64,000 nucleotides of DNA, taken from positions 1,488,001-1,552,000 of the forward strand of contig NZ_CP139348.1 of assembly GCF_038561965.1 (NCBI RefSeq), in the 5' to 3' direction. Under the pieces are notes generated by a model. It was not told where the DNA came from, made no database searches, and was given only the letters and a program-made list of their open reading frames with translations. Source of the stretch: Stutzerimonas stutzeri (GTDB lineage: Bacteria; Pseudomonadota; Gammaproteobacteria; Pseudomonadales; Pseudomonadaceae). Positions 25,925-37,146 of this stretch are shown one piece after another. The translations under genes were made by a program, and so were the position numbers. Each line of letters starts with the position of its first letter. Positions within the stretch are counted from its first letter, which is position 1.

Positions 25925-27121
25925 TCAGAGCGTTTCGATGAAATGGCGGATACGTGATGCCGCCTCGATGCATTCGCCCAGTGGTGCAACCAGCGCCATG
26001 CGGACGCGTCCGGCACCCGGCGAAACGCCGTCCACTTCACGCGACAGGTACGAGCCGGGCACCACGGTCACATGTTCACGAGCGAACAGTTCGCGCGTGA
26101 ACTGTTGGTCGTCCATCGGCGTTTTCGGCCACAGATAGAAGCCACCGTCCGGGCGTTGCACGTCCATCACCGGTGCAAGTATTTCCAGCACGGCGTCGAA
26201 TTTGGCGCGATAGAGCTCGCGATTGGCGCGCACGTGAATCTCATCATTCCAGGCGGCAATGCTCGCCAGCTGGGTCTGCACCGGCATGGCGCAGCCGTGA
26301 TAGGTGCGATAAAGCAGGAAGGCCTTGAGAATATCGGCATCACCGGCAACGAACCCCGAACGCAGCCCGGGCAGATTCGAACGTTTCGACAGGCTGTGGA
26401 AAACCACGCAGCGCTTGTAGTCGTTGCGGCCCAGCGCGGCGCATGCAGTGAGCAGGCCTGCAGGAGGGTTGGCTTCATCGAAATACAGTTCGCTGTAGCA
26501 CTCATCCGCCGCGATGACGAAGTCGTGCTCGTCAGCCAGGGCGATCAGCTTTTTCAGCGTATCGAGAGGTACCAGTGCGCCGGTTGGATTGCCCGGCGAG
26601 CAGAGGAAGAGGATTTGGCAGCGTTGCCAGACGTCGGCCGGTACGGCATCGAAGTCCGGATTGAAGCCGTTCTGCTCCAGGCACGGCAGGTAATGCGGTG
26701 TGGCGCCCGCCAGAAGCGCTGCACCTTCGTAAATCTGATAGAACGGATTGGGGCTGACCACCAGTCCGTCCGTTTCGCGATCGACTACCGCCTGCGTGAA
26801 TGCGAACAAGGCTTCCCGCGTGCCGTTCACCGGCAGCACGTGCTGGGCGGGGTCCAACGCTGCCGCAGCAAGACCGAAACGCCGTTCGCACCAGCGGGCA
26901 ATGGTTTCGCGTAGGGCCGGAATGCCGAGCGTGGTCGGGTATACCGCCAGCTGATCGAGGTTGTCCGCCAGTGCCTGGGCAACGAAATCCGGCGAACGAT
27001 GCTTGGGTTCACCGATCGATAGGGCGATAGGGTGCTTGCCCGCCGGGGCTTCGACGCCAGAAAGCAGGCCGCGCAGCTTTTCGAACGGGTAGGGGTGCAG
27101 CAGGTTCAGGGCGTTGTTCAT
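25925..27121 (-). CDS. dapC: Succinyldiaminopimelate aminotransferase
   Basis: 398-residue fold-type I PLP aminotransferase making N-succinyl-diaminopimelate, next step after DapD in lysine and peptidoglycan precursor synthesis. The substrate loop GEPKHRSPDFV, the SPGNPTGALVP segment and the PLP-lysine region SLSKRSNLPGLRSGF are present. Assigned as dapC rather than argD because of these motifs and the nearby dapD. The next genes downstream belong to the purN-purM block, a possible rearrangement junction relative to P. aeruginosa. Confidence 0.92.
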   Translation of the reverse strand: MNNALNLLHPYPFEKLRGLLSGVEAPAGKHPIALSIGEPKHRSPDFVAQALADNLDQLAVYPTTLGIPALRETIARWCERRFGLAAAALDPAQHVLPVNGTREALFAFTQAVVDRETDGLVVSPNPFYQIYEGAALLAGATPHYLPCLEQNGFNPDFDAVPADVWQRCQILFLCSPGNPTGALVPLDTLKKLIALADEHDFVIAADECYSELYFDEANPPAGLLTACAALGRNDYKRCVVFHSLSKRSNLPGLRSGFVAGDADILKAFLLYRTYHGCAMPVQTQLASIAAWNDEIHVRANRELYRAKFDAVLEILAPVMDVQRPDGGFYLWPKTPMDDQQFTRELFAREHVTVVPGSYLSREVDGVSPGAGRVRMALVAPLGECIEAASRIRHFIETL

Positions 27122-27172
27122 GGATGCAGTTTCTTTCAGGGTGAGCGCGGCGAACGCCCCGCATTCGTGATT

Positions 27173-27838
27173 TCAGTCGTCGCGTGCGCCGCCGTAGTAG
27201 GCGCAGCCGCGCAAGGTCTGGCCATCGAGGCGGAGTTCGGCGCTCAGGTGGCTGACGGTACCGCTGGCACTGTCGACGCACCGCTGCGGCGCGACCCAGA
27301 GGTCCAGTTGATGTTCATTGGCCTCGCTGGTGAAGCTGAGCTGGCCCCCTGGGAGCTGCTCCTCCAGATAGGGCAGAGCGATTGGTGATTCCCCTTGGCG
27401 CACCAGCAGCATGCCGCGAGTGGTCACGGTCACTGCCCAGCCAGGTTCCTGCCCGCTGGCGCGCAGAATCAGTTGCTTGAAGTTCTCTTCGTTACAGCCG
27501 TGGCCTTCGCGTTGCAGACGATAGATGCGGGTCAAGGCGAGCTGGCCTTCGCCGCCCGTTTTCGCCTGGCTGAGCGCACCTCGCAGGTCGGCGAACAGCC
27601 GGTCCTGCTCGTGGGCCATGAGTGCCTGCGCTTCTTCCTGAAGTCCCGTGCTTCCTTCCAGCAGATTCAGTGTCCGCTGGCCCTGGCAGCTCTGCAGTTG
27701 CAGCTGGCCGTTGACTTGCCGAACCTCGCCTTGCAGACGCTCGGTTGCGGGTTTCGGTGGGGCGCGGTCGGCGAAAAAGGTCTGGCAACCCGCCAGGGGC
27801 AGGAGCAGTACAGCCAGCAGCAGGCGAGAAGGGATCAT
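27173..27838 (-). CDS. Hypothetical lipoprotein
   Basis: 221 residues. Lipobox LLPLAGC near residue 18 indicates lipidation and an envelope location. The mature part contains several cysteines (SCQGQRTL, HGCNEENF, QRCVDS, RGCAYYGG), possibly disulfide-linked. Not recognised further. ATG 27838 or GTG 27853 could be the start; neither has a clear ribosome binding site. It precedes the DUF3108 gene in the opposite reading order but on the same strand with 55 bases between. Confidence 0.75.
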   Translation of the reverse strand: MIPSRLLLAVLLLPLAGCQTFFADRAPPKPATERLQGEVRQVNGQLQLQSCQGQRTLNLLEGSTGLQEEAQALMAHEQDRLFADLRGALSQAKTGGEGQLALTRIYRLQREGHGCNEENFKQLILRASGQEPGWAVTVTTRGMLLVRQGESPIALPYLEEQLPGGQLSFTSEANEHQLDLWVAPQRCVDSASGTVSHLSAELRLDGQTLRGCAYYGGARDD

Positions 27839-27893
27839 CAGGAGGCTCGGCACGATGTCGGAGGGGCGGCAGCCCTAAAGCTGCCGCGTAGGT

Positions 27894-28604
27894 TCAGTTG
27901 CCTTTGACGACCTTGCCGCCGACGCGGCCCTCTTCAAGCATGATCTGGTATTCCTTGCCGTCCGTTTCTATCTGGTGCAGACGGACCAGCAGGTAGTCCC
28001 AATCCTTGGCGAACCAGAGGATGGTCTCGCGTTTGCTCTGGGTCGGATCGCGCACGCGTTCGACCTTGATCGCGTCGACCTGACCAGCCTTGGTGCTGAC
28101 CTTCTCTTCGCCCAGTACGCGGAAGTCGTAGGTTTCGATCTCGTCGCCATCGACAACCTGGTAGCTCATGCTTTTCTTGCCAGCAGCTACTTCGTGTTGC
28201 AGGGCCAGTTGGTAGGTGGACTTGTCCAGCAGCCCGCGATGCAGAGGTAGCTTCACCGGATCGCCACGGTCACTGCCCTCGACCTGCTTGTTGTCCCAGT
28301 CGAAACGATGCTCGACACGTTTGCCTTTACCCAGACCGCTGCGCTTGAGGCGATAGCTCAACGGCAGGAAGGTTTCGCCTTCGGTACGGAAGGTGCTGCG
28401 TTCGTTGAGACTGGCTACCAGCATGGAGGCGTCGAAATCCAGCCGCCAGTTGCCATCGTCCAGTTGCTCCAGGCTGCGCTGGGCGGTGCCGCTAACCGGC
28501 ACCTGTTTCCAGTCGGCCGTATAGTTGGCGGAGAAAGGCTTGAGCTCCAGGGCTTGGACCGGTAGGGCCAGCACGGCGAGAGCGAGCAGCAAGGCGCGAC
28601 GCAT
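27894..28604 (-). CDS. DUF3108 family exported protein
   Basis: 236 residues with a signal peptide (ALAVLALPVQA) and a DUF3108 core (SANYTADWKQVPVSGTA, RVRDPTQSKRETILWFAKD). Members are predicted periplasmic or outer-membrane-associated, function unknown. It starts eight bases after the purN stop and is likely cotranscribed with purN and purM, an arrangement seen in pseudomonads. Confidence 0.85.
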   Translation of the reverse strand: MRRALLLALAVLALPVQALELKPFSANYTADWKQVPVSGTAQRSLEQLDDGNWRLDFDASMLVASLNERSTFRTEGETFLPLSYRLKRSGLGKGKRVEHRFDWDNKQVEGSDRGDPVKLPLHRGLLDKSTYQLALQHEVAAGKKSMSYQVVDGDEIETYDFRVLGEEKVSTKAGQVDAIKVERVRDPTQSKRETILWFAKDWDYLLVRLHQIETDGKEYQIMLEEGRVGGKVVKGN

Positions 28605-28612
28605 GTTATCTC

Positions 28613-29260
28613 CTAGGTTCTGATCTGATAGCCGGAGGCCGGCAGGGTGACGCTATCCAGCATCGCGCCTTGTTCGGCAAGGCGCAAGCGCCCTTCGGCG
28701 AACCAGCGCATGGCCAGCGGGTAAATCTGGTGCTCCGCGGCGTGTACCCGCTGAGTCAATACTTCGATGTTTTCCCCAGCGTTTATTGCAAGCGTGGCCT
28801 GAACCGCTACCGGCCCGCCATCGAGCTCCTCGGTGACGAAGTGCACGCTGCACCCATGTTCGCTGTCGCCTGCTTCGAGTGCCCGCCGGTGGGTGTCGAG
28901 ACCCTTGTATTTGGGCAGTAGCGACGGGTGAATGTTCAGCAGGCGGCCCTGGTAATGGCGGACGAAACCAGGCGAGAGGATGCGCATGAAACCGGCCAGA
29001 ATCACCAGGTCCGGCGCATAGCCGTCGATCAGCTCCGTCAGCGCGGCGTCGAACGACTCGCGCCCGTCGAATGCCTTGTGATCGAGCACTGCAGTGGGAA
29101 TGCCGGCGTTCTGCGCCCGGGTCAGACCGAATGCATCGGCGCGGTTGGAAACCACGGCACGAATGCGTGCCGGATTGCCTTCGGCCTGGCTGTCGATCAG
29201 GGCCTGCAGGTTACTGCCGGACCCCGAAATCAGTACCACCACATTGCAAGTCGCGGTCAT
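28613..29260 (-). CDS. purN: Phosphoribosylglycinamide formyltransferase
   Basis: 215 residues. Transfers a formyl group from 10-formyltetrahydrofolate to GAR in purine synthesis. GSGSNLQALID at the N-terminus and NIHPSLLPKYKG at the active site are diagnostic. The start ATG 29260 overlaps the purM stop by one base (TGATG). The longer frame to 29335 runs into purM and is not used. Confidence 0.95.
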   Translation of the reverse strand: MTATCNVVVLISGSGSNLQALIDSQAEGNPARIRAVVSNRADAFGLTRAQNAGIPTAVLDHKAFDGRESFDAALTELIDGYAPDLVILAGFMRILSPGFVRHYQGRLLNIHPSLLPKYKGLDTHRRALEAGDSEHGCSVHFVTEELDGGPVAVQATLAINAGENIEVLTQRVHAAEHQIYPLAMRWFAEGRLRLAEQGAMLDSVTLPASGYQIRT

Positions 29261-30318
29261 CAATGCTGTTTCAGGTTGTTCAGCACGACGCGCTCGGTAC
29301 CTTCCGCTGCGCTGGCGATTTCGCCAATGACCCACGGCGATTCACCGGACTCACGCAGCTTGGTCAGCGTCGATTCGACCTGGTCCTGAGCGACGCAGAT
29401 AACCATGCCGACGCCACAGTTGAGCACGCGGTGCATTTCGTGCTCGTCGACGTTGCCCTGCTGCTGCAGCCAGTCGAACACCGCCGGGCGGGTCCAGCTG
29501 GCCACGTCGATGAGCGCCTGGGCGCCATCGGGCAGTACGCGCGGAATGTTGTCGAGCAGGCCGCCGCCAGTGATGTGGGCCATGGCCTTGACCGCGCCGG
29601 TGTCCTTGATCAGCTTGAGCAGCGGCTTGACATAGATGCGCGTCGGCGCCATCAGCAGTTCGGTCAGGCCCTTGCCGTCCACCTGGGTGCTCTCGATGTC
29701 GACGCCAGCGACCTCGATGATCTTGCGGATCAGCGAATAGCCATTGGAATGTGGGCCGGAAGAGGGCAGTGCGATCAGCGCATCACCAGCGGCGACTTTC
29801 GAGCCGTCGATGATTTCGCTTTTCTCCACTACGCCAACACAGAAGCCGGCCAGGTCATAGTCTTCGCCTTCGTACATGCCCGGCATTTCAGCGGTTTCGC
29901 CGCCAACCAGCGAGCAGCCGGCCAGTTCGCACCCAGCGCCAATGCCGGTGACCACGGTGGCGGCTACGTCGACGTTGAGCTTGCCGGTGGCGTAGTAGTC
30001 GAGGAAGAACAGCGGCTCGGCGCCACAAACCACCAGGTCGTTGACACACATGGCGACCAGGTCCTGGCCGATGCTGTCGTGCTTGTTCAGATTCAATGCC
30101 AGACGCAGCTTGGTGCCGACGCCGTCGGTGCCGGATACCAGCACCGGCTGCTTATAGCCCGCCGGGATTTCGCACAGGGCGCCGAAGCCGCCCAGGCCGC
30201 CCATAACCTCAGGTCGTGCGGTGCGCTTGGCCACGCCTTTGATGCGTTCAACCAGCGCTTCGCCTGCATCGATGTCGACGCCAGCGTCCTTGTAGCTGAG
30301 GGAGGGTTGCTTGCTCAT
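29260..30318 (-). CDS. purM: Phosphoribosylformylglycinamidine cyclo-ligase
   Basis: 352 residues. ATP-dependent closure of the imidazole ring to aminoimidazole ribotide. [15 protein letters not shown] at the start and [13 protein letters not shown] are characteristic, and the length is normal. It heads a purM-purN-DUF3108 transcription unit. Divergent from the DUF2066 gene across a 371-base gap. Confidence 0.96.
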   Translation of the reverse strand: MSKQPSLSYKDAGVDIDAGEALVERIKGVAKRTARPEVMGGLGGFGALCEIPAGYKQPVLVSGTDGVGTKLRLALNLNKHDSIGQDLVAMCVNDLVVCGAEPLFFLDYYATGKLNVDVAATVVTGIGAGCELAGCSLVGGETAEMPGMYEGEDYDLAGFCVGVVEKSEIIDGSKVAAGDALIALPSSGPHSNGYSLIRKIIEVAGVDIESTQVDGKGLTELLMAPTRIYVKPLLKLIKDTGAVKAMAHITGGGLLDNIPRVLPDGAQALIDVASWTRPAVFDWLQQQGNVDEHEMHRVLNCGVGMVICVAQDQVESTLTKLRESGESPWVIGEIASAAEGTERVVLNNLKQH

Positions 30319-30689
30319 AGAGTCCGGACCTGTAAAAGGAGTGCGGGTGTCGACCGGTCATTTGCTGCATCCAGGCCTGCGCAAACGAATTCGGCAGTTG
30401 GTGTCGCCACCAGAAATGCCGATTGAACGCCGGCATCGCACCGCCTGCGTCGTGTTTGTCTCAGGTACTGGATGCCGGGCTCGGACGAGCGCCGGAACCG
30501 GTCTGCGGAAAGCGCGCGATTTTATCAGGCTTGCCGCACAGCGGCCATCCCGACTGCCGTGATGAGGCGGGTCAATGCTGCGCGGCTTGGTCAACTGTGC
30601 GGTAGGCGGTTGCCCCCTCTGGGGCGGCTGTTTAAGGTGTAGCGTCCTGTTCCCTTACTTCCAGCCCCAGTGGCCTGCGAGAAACGATC
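30319..30689. other. Divergent intergenic region purM / DUF2066
   Basis: 371 bases with no supported gene. It must hold promoters for purM and for the DUF2066-perM-hda unit. The only structure noted is a short palindrome GCCCC-CTCT-GGGGC at 30612-30625. No PurR-like operator was recognised. Confidence 0.5.
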
Positions 30690-31739
30690 ATGCGCCTTAT
30701 CAATCGCCTATTCGTCCTGTGCCTTGCACTGGGTACGGCCTCGCCTAGCCAGGCCGAACAGCTCAGAGGTCTGTATCAGGTGCGTGAGCCTGTTTCCGGA
30801 CAGCAGGCCGAGGAGCGCGCCGCGGCTTTGCAGCGTGCCTTCGATACGCTGCTGTTGCGTTTGACCGGCGATGCTGAGGTTGGCAAGCGCAAGGCCGTCG
30901 CCGCGCTGCGAGAGGATCCGCAACAACTGATCAGCAAGTATGGTTACGAAAGTGAGCATATCGTGGTCGATTTCGACCCGGGCACTACCGAACGAAGCTT
31001 GCGCCGTGCCGGTGTGTCGCTGTGGGGCTCCAACCGACCGGCGATGTTGGTGTGGTGGTTGAATGAGCGGGTCGAGGGCACGCAGCTTTTGGGCGATGGG
31101 CAAGACAGTGCGGCTCCGTTGCGTGCCGCTGCGCAGCATCGGGGTTTGCCGTTGCGCCTGCCGCTGGCTGACCTTTCCGAACAGTTGCTGGCGACGCCGG
31201 ACGCTTTCGGTGCGAGCGGTCGCCAGACCTTGGGCGACGCCTCCGAGCGCTATGACGCCGATGTGCTGCTGGCTGTGCATGCACGCGAGGTTGATTCTTC
31301 CTGGCAGGCGCAATGGAAAGTCTGGCTTGATGACGAGGAGCGTGACGGCAAGGCTGAGGCCGAGACTCCCGAGGCGCTGGCCGATGCGGTGCTGCTGGCG
31401 GTCAGTCAGTATCTGGCACCGCGCTATGTGGTTGCCCCCGGCGCGGCCTCGGATATCACGTTGGAAATCATCGGCGCCGACGTTGCGCGGTTCGCCGAGC
31501 TGGATCGGCTGCTCGAACCTTTCGGCGGCAGCTTGCTGCGGGTGGAAAGTGATCGTCTGGTCTACCGGGTCAACGCCAGCCCGGAGCAGCTGCGCGCGCA
31601 ATTGTCGCTGGCGCGGCTGCAAGAAGTCCCGGAGGACGAGCTGCCGCTGGATGCGAGTCAGCCAATGGCCGAGAGCGACGATGAAGCCGGCGCGCCTGTG
31701 GCGCCTCAGGCCGGTACAGTGTTGCGTTATCGCTGGTGA
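30690..31739 (+). CDS. DUF2066 family exported protein
   Basis: 349 residues. Signal peptide with cleavage near PSQA, followed by the DUF2066 core with YQVREPVSGQQAEERAAAL. Function unknown, probably periplasmic. It is the first of three genes (this, an AI-2E permease and hda) in an order I recall in P. aeruginosa (PA0946-PA0947 region). Confidence 0.85.
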   Translation: MRLINRLFVLCLALGTASPSQAEQLRGLYQVREPVSGQQAEERAAALQRAFDTLLLRLTGDAEVGKRKAVAALREDPQQLISKYGYESEHIVVDFDPGTTERSLRRAGVSLWGSNRPAMLVWWLNERVEGTQLLGDGQDSAAPLRAAAQHRGLPLRLPLADLSEQLLATPDAFGASGRQTLGDASERYDADVLLAVHAREVDSSWQAQWKVWLDDEERDGKAEAETPEALADAVLLAVSQYLAPRYVVAPGAASDITLEIIGADVARFAELDRLLEPFGGSLLRVESDRLVYRVNASPEQLRAQLSLARLQEVPEDELPLDASQPMAESDDEAGAPVAPQAGTVLRYRW

Positions 31740-31797
31740 TCCAGCAGTACAAACTTAAACGTTTTGGCGATCGTCCTGCAGGGAAGGCATTGTGAGC

Positions 31798-32895
31798 ATG
31801 ACCATGAATGATTCGAACCGCTGGCTATGGCTGGCGGGCCTGTTGCTGTGCGTCTGGCTGATCTACCTGCTCACGCCAATCCTCACGCCTTTTCTAATCG
31901 GCATTCTGCTGGCCTATCTGGGCGATCCGCTGGTTGATCGACTGGAGCGCTGGGGGCTTTCACGGACCTGGGGCGTGATTGCGGTATTCGCCCTGTTCAG
32001 CTTGCTGATGTTGTTGATGCTGCTGGTGCTGCTGCCCATGCTGGGCAAGCAGCTGGTGCGGCTCTATCAACTGGCGCCGCTGACCCTGGACTGGCTGCAG
32101 CACCAGGCATTGCCCTGGGTGCAGGCGCAGTTTGGTCTGGAAGAAAACTTCTGGCGCCTCGATCAGCTCAAGGCAGCATTTTCTGCGCATCTGGGCAGCA
32201 CTACTGATGTGCTCGGCATAATCTTGAGTCGAGCCACTGCATCGGGCCTGGCGCTGCTCGCCTGGATCGGCAATCTGTTGCTCATTCCGGTGGTCAGCTT
32301 TTATCTGCTACGCGACTGGGATCTCATCATGCTCAAGCTGCGCAGCCTGCTACCGCGCAAGCGCGAGGGCATGGTGGTGCGATTGATGAGCGAATGCCAT
32401 GAGGTGATCGGTGCGTTCCTGCGTGGCCAGCTCTTGGTCATGCTGGCGCTGGCCATTATCTATGCGTCCGGTCTGATGCTGGTAGGGCTCGAGTTGGGGC
32501 TGCTGATCGGCGTGCTTGCCGGACTCGCCAGCATCGTGCCCTACATGGGCTTCGTCGTCGGAATTGGCGCCGCCGTGGTGGCTGTGCTGTTTCAGTTCGG
32601 GCTGTCGCCCTACCCGTTGCTGGGTGTGGCGGCGGTATTCACCGTGGGGCAGATGCTCGAAGGCATGCTGCTGACGCCACTGCTGGTCGGTGATCGGATC
32701 GGGCTGCATCCTGTGGCGGTGATCTTCGCCGTGCTCGCTGGCGGTCAGTTGTTTGGCTTCACTGGCGTGCTGCTGGCGCTACCAGTGGCGGCCGTGATCA
32801 TGGTTCTGCTGCGCCACGTGCACGATCTCTATAAACTCTCGGACCTTTACGCCGAGCCCGCCGGTGCACCGGCCGAACCACCCAGCCAGCCATGA
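31798..32895 (+). CDS. AI-2E/PerM-family membrane transporter
   Basis: About 365 residues with roughly eight hydrophobic segments typical of the AI-2E exporter family (PF01594). The family name comes from one E. coli member; many homologues have other or unknown substrates. GTG 31792 and ATG 31798 are possible starts; 31798 has GGAAGG ten bases upstream. The stop overlaps the hda start by four bases. A second family member is at 62286. Confidence 0.85.
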   Translation: MTMNDSNRWLWLAGLLLCVWLIYLLTPILTPFLIGILLAYLGDPLVDRLERWGLSRTWGVIAVFALFSLLMLLMLLVLLPMLGKQLVRLYQLAPLTLDWLQHQALPWVQAQFGLEENFWRLDQLKAAFSAHLGSTTDVLGIILSRATASGLALLAWIGNLLLIPVVSFYLLRDWDLIMLKLRSLLPRKREGMVVRLMSECHEVIGAFLRGQLLVMLALAIIYASGLMLVGLELGLLIGVLAGLASIVPYMGFVVGIGAAVVAVLFQFGLSPYPLLGVAAVFTVGQMLEGMLLTPLLVGDRIGLHPVAVIFAVLAGGQLFGFTGVLLALPVAAVIMVLLRHVHDLYKLSDLYAEPAGAPAEPPSQP

Positions 32896-33596
32896 AACCC
32901 ATCCAGCTTCCCCTGGGCGTCCGCCTACGCGATGACGCCACCTTCGCCAACTTCTATCCGGGCGCCAATGCCGCGGCACTCGGCTATGTGGAGCGGCTGT
33001 GTTCGCCGGCCGCCGGCTGGTCCGATGAGTTGATCTATCTCTGGGGGCAAGCCGGCGTCGGCCGCAGCCATCTGTTGCAGGCTGCCTGTTTGCGCGTAGA
33101 GGAACGCGGCGAGCAGGCCGTTTATCTACCGCTGGCCGAGGTGGTCGGATATGGTCCGGCCTTGCTGGATAATCTCGAGCAGTGCGAGCTGGTCTGCCTG
33201 GACGATCTAGATGCGGTCGCGGGGGATGCGGTGTGGGAGGAGGCGCTGTTTCATCTATTCAACCGTCTGCGTGATGCCGGTAGACGGCTGCTGCTGGCGG
33301 CGAATGCCTCGCCGCGCGAGCTGGCAGTCAAGCTGCCTGACCTCAAGTCACGCCTGAGTCTGGCGCTGGTATTCCAGCTGCAGCAACTCTCCGACGAAGA
33401 CAAGTTGCGTGCCCTGCAGCTGCGTGCCTCACGCCGCGGCCTGAACCTGCCCGACGACGTTGGCCGCTTTATCCTGACCCGCGGCTCGCGCAGCATGAAT
33501 GCGCTGTTCGAGCTGCTCGATCAATTGGATCAGGCCTCGTTGCAGGCGCAGCGCAAACTGACGATTCCCTTCCTCAAAGAGACGCTGGGCTGGTAG
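32892..33596 (+). CDS. hda: DnaA regulatory inactivator Hda
   Basis: 234 residues, an AAA+ DnaA-related protein that, with the beta clamp, stimulates ATP hydrolysis by DnaA and limits re-initiation. The N-terminal MKPIQLPLGVRLRDDATF contains a QLPLGV clamp-binding motif. The ATP-binding loop WGQAGVGRSHLLQA follows near ~52. It overlaps the upstream permease stop by four bases, so translation is coupled. Confidence 0.93.
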   Translation: MKPIQLPLGVRLRDDATFANFYPGANAAALGYVERLCSPAAGWSDELIYLWGQAGVGRSHLLQAACLRVEERGEQAVYLPLAEVVGYGPALLDNLEQCELVCLDDLDAVAGDAVWEEALFHLFNRLRDAGRRLLLAANASPRELAVKLPDLKSRLSLALVFQLQQLSDEDKLRALQLRASRRGLNLPDDVGRFILTRGSRSMNALFELLDQLDQASLQAQRKLTIPFLKETLGW

Positions 33597-33606
33597 CCGA
33601 CTGGCC

Positions 33607-33638
33607 GCGGCGGAACACATCTGTACGTTTTCCGCCGC
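33607..33638. terminator. Possible bidirectional terminator, hda / DUF2069
   Basis: A nine-base stem GCGGCGGAA / TTCCGCCGC with a 14-base loop between the two convergent genes. A short T-containing tract follows on the plus strand. The loop is large, so confidence is moderate. Confidence 0.4.
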
Positions 33639-33648
33639 TGCCCCTTCT

Positions 33649-35007
<1,359 letters not shown>

Positions 35008-35169
35008 TTGTAGTTGCGTCTCGCCGGATGAGGTGGCCATTCTAACCCTCATCGGGGCGCTGGCCGAAATGTGCTGCTCTGCTGATCCGGGGCGTATGGG
35101 TCGAGTTGGGTCCTTTTGATCGTGAAGCTGTCGAACCTATGGCACACGGCAGTCTTGTAAGGAGAGGGG

Positions 35170-36402
35170 ATGCATCAGCGCATCGACAACATGCTTGAAT
35201 TCGGCCGCTTTCTGGTCCGACGCTTTCTGACTGATCAGGGGCCTCACAGCGCTGCGGCCTTGACCTACACCACGCTGTTCGCGGTGGTGCCGATGATGAC
35301 CGTAACGTTCGCCATGCTGTCGGCGATTCCTGCGTTCAAGGGTGTCGGCGAACAGATCCAGTTCTACATCTTCAGCAATTTCATTCCGTCTACCGGCGCG
35401 ACCATTCAGGAATACCTGCTCGCCTTCACCAGCCAGGCGCGGCAGCTCACCTGGTTCGGTGTCGGTTTTCTCATGGCAACGGCGCTGATGATGCTGTTGA
35501 CCATCGAGAAAGCATTCAACACCATCTGGCGCGTTCGGCAGCCGCGCAGGGGAGTGTCCAGCTTCCTGTTGTATTGGGCGATTCTCAGTTTGGGCCCTCT
35601 GCTATTAGGCGCGGGGTTTGCCACCAGCACCTACATCGCTTCGCTCTCGTTGATTTCAGGGCCATATGCGTTGATCGGTGTCGGTACGCTAATCAAGGTG
35701 ATGCCGCTGCTGCTCAGCGTGGCGGCCTTTACGCTGATCTATGCTGCCGTACCCAATACTCGCGTTCCGCTGCGTCATGCCCTTGTGGGTGGTGTGTTCA
35801 CTGCCGTGTTGTTCGAGGCGGCAAAGCAACTGTTCGGCGTGTATGTCAGTTATTTCCCCAGTTATCAGCTGATCTACGGAGCCTTCGCCGCCGTTCCGTT
35901 GTTCCTGCTGTGGGTTTATCTGTCCTGGATGATCGTGCTCTTCGGTGCTGAGCTGGTGTGCGGCCTGTCCTCGTCGCAGCAATGGCGTCGGCGACCGCTG
36001 CCGCGCTTGCTGGTGATGCTGTTGCTCTTGCGTAATCTGCATCGTCGACAGCAGGAAGGGCGAGAGCTCCATTTGCGCGATCTGCACAAGGCCGGCCTGC
36101 GCCTGCCGGAAGATGAGTGGGACGACATCCTCGGGTTTTTCGAACAGGAGCAGCTGGTCTGCCGAACCGGCTCAGGGGGCTGGGTGCTCTGTCGCGATCT
36201 GAATCATTACAGCCTGGACCAGCTGCTGCGTTGCAACCCTTGGCCGCTATCTGCACGCGTAGAGTTACCAGAGCAGCTTGACGAGCCCTGGTATCCGACA
36301 CTGCGCCGTTCTCTCGAATTGCTGCAGCAGGAGCAGTCCAATCTGTTTGGTGGCAGCCTGGCCGACTGGTTGCAGGCGGGCGGTGACAAAAATCGTCAGT
36401 AA
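35170..36402 (+). CDS. YihY/BrkB-family membrane protein
   Basis: 410 residues. Six or so membrane helices in the first 270 residues show the YihY/BrkB pattern ([35 protein letters not shown]). Once called RNase BN, which is not supported by the fold. The C-terminal 130 residues are cytoplasmic and helix-rich, with a winged-helix-like look ([19 protein letters not shown]). AGGAGAGG precedes ATG 35170. Divergent from arsC, as in P. aeruginosa PA0950-PA0951 by memory. Confidence 0.88.
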   Translation: MHQRIDNMLEFGRFLVRRFLTDQGPHSAAALTYTTLFAVVPMMTVTFAMLSAIPAFKGVGEQIQFYIFSNFIPSTGATIQEYLLAFTSQARQLTWFGVGFLMATALMMLLTIEKAFNTIWRVRQPRRGVSSFLLYWAILSLGPLLLGAGFATSTYIASLSLISGPYALIGVGTLIKVMPLLLSVAAFTLIYAAVPNTRVPLRHALVGGVFTAVLFEAAKQLFGVYVSYFPSYQLIYGAFAAVPLFLLWVYLSWMIVLFGAELVCGLSSSQQWRRRPLPRLLVMLLLLRNLHRRQQEGRELHLRDLHKAGLRLPEDEWDDILGFFEQEQLVCRTGSGGWVLCRDLNHYSLDQLLRCNPWPLSARVELPEQLDEPWYPTLRRSLELLQQEQSNLFGGSLADWLQAGGDKNRQ

Positions 36403-36551
36403 GGGAAGGATTCTGCGCGCGCGGAATATCGATTGCGCTCGTAGCGCGACGACCGCGCGGCGCGTAGGCACGCATAGCGGTGCATGGCGAGCCGATAGCT
36501 CTCTGCTGGCACGCTTCTGGCTATGGCTTGGGTGGTTGAGAGGAAGGCGTG

Positions 36552-36752
36552 ATGAAAGGCAAGCGCAGCACCATTCTATATTTGCATCAGCGAGCGCCAG
36601 ATGTAGCGCTCGAGGCATTGAATCGCCTTACCGGCCTGCGCTTCGCGTATTGGCCTGAGTCGCTTATCAATCAATCTGACATGCAGCCTGATGGGGCTAC
36701 GCAGGTTGCGTCGGTAAACCTGCAGCGGGTATCGAAACAGGTCAGCGGCTGA
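36552..36752 (+). CDS. Hypothetical 66-residue protein
   Basis: Small ORF with GAGGAAGG four to eight bases before ATG 36552. The product has no membrane segment; LYLHQRAPDVALEALNRLTG could form a helix. Not recognised. It is two bases from the convergent hypothetical gene at 36754. The ribosome binding site is its best support; chance remains possible. Confidence 0.45.
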   Translation: MKGKRSTILYLHQRAPDVALEALNRLTGLRFAYWPESLINQSDMQPDGATQVASVNLQRVSKQVSG

Positions 36753-36753
36753 C

Positions 36754-37146
36754 TCAGGCCTGAACAGCTTTCATCTCGGCGGCGACCGGCTCGACTGGAT
36801 GGACAAAGAGCTCTTCAACGGTGATTGCTGTCACCTTCGCGGCTGGCCGCAGGTAAATCTGTAATTCTTCGATCTTGTGCCGCACCGGTAATTGCGCAAC
36901 GCCGGACAGTAGGATCTTGCCTGCGCCGTCGGTACGGCCATGATCAACGGCCGCTTCGCGCTGCTGCTGCCCGTCCCGGTACTTGGCGACAAGCGACACC
37001 ACCAGCCCTGCATGCCCCTGCAGTTGTAGCCAGCTTGCGACATTGAATTCAGCGACGCTGCCGTCGTAGGTGGTCAGGGCTATGGCTGCTTGCTCAACGA
37101 TCCGCGAGGGTACGGTACCGATCAGTTTGTCGTGGGCTTGGGACAT
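36754..37146 (-). CDS. Hypothetical 130-residue protein
   Basis: Starts at ATG 37146; the frame extends to 37215 but only the part from MSQAHDKLIG resembles the expected start. No signal peptide; mixed beta-rich sequence (LQIYLRPAAKVTAITVEELFV). In P. aeruginosa an unnamed gene occupies the same place between YihY and a thioredoxin (PA0952 by memory). Function unknown. Confidence 0.7.
   Translation of the reverse strand: MSQAHDKLIGTVPSRIVEQAAIALTTYDGSVAEFNVASWLQLQGHAGLVVSLVAKYRDGQQQREAAVDHGRTDGAGKILLSGVAQLPVRHKIEELQIYLRPAAKVTAITVEELFVHPVEPVAAEMKAVQA

Noticed and set aside
29071..30426. 451-codon plus-strand frame opposite purM/purN
   Set aside because: It mirrors purM codon periodicity in a GC-rich genome, has no recognisable domain or ribosome binding site, and purM is certain.
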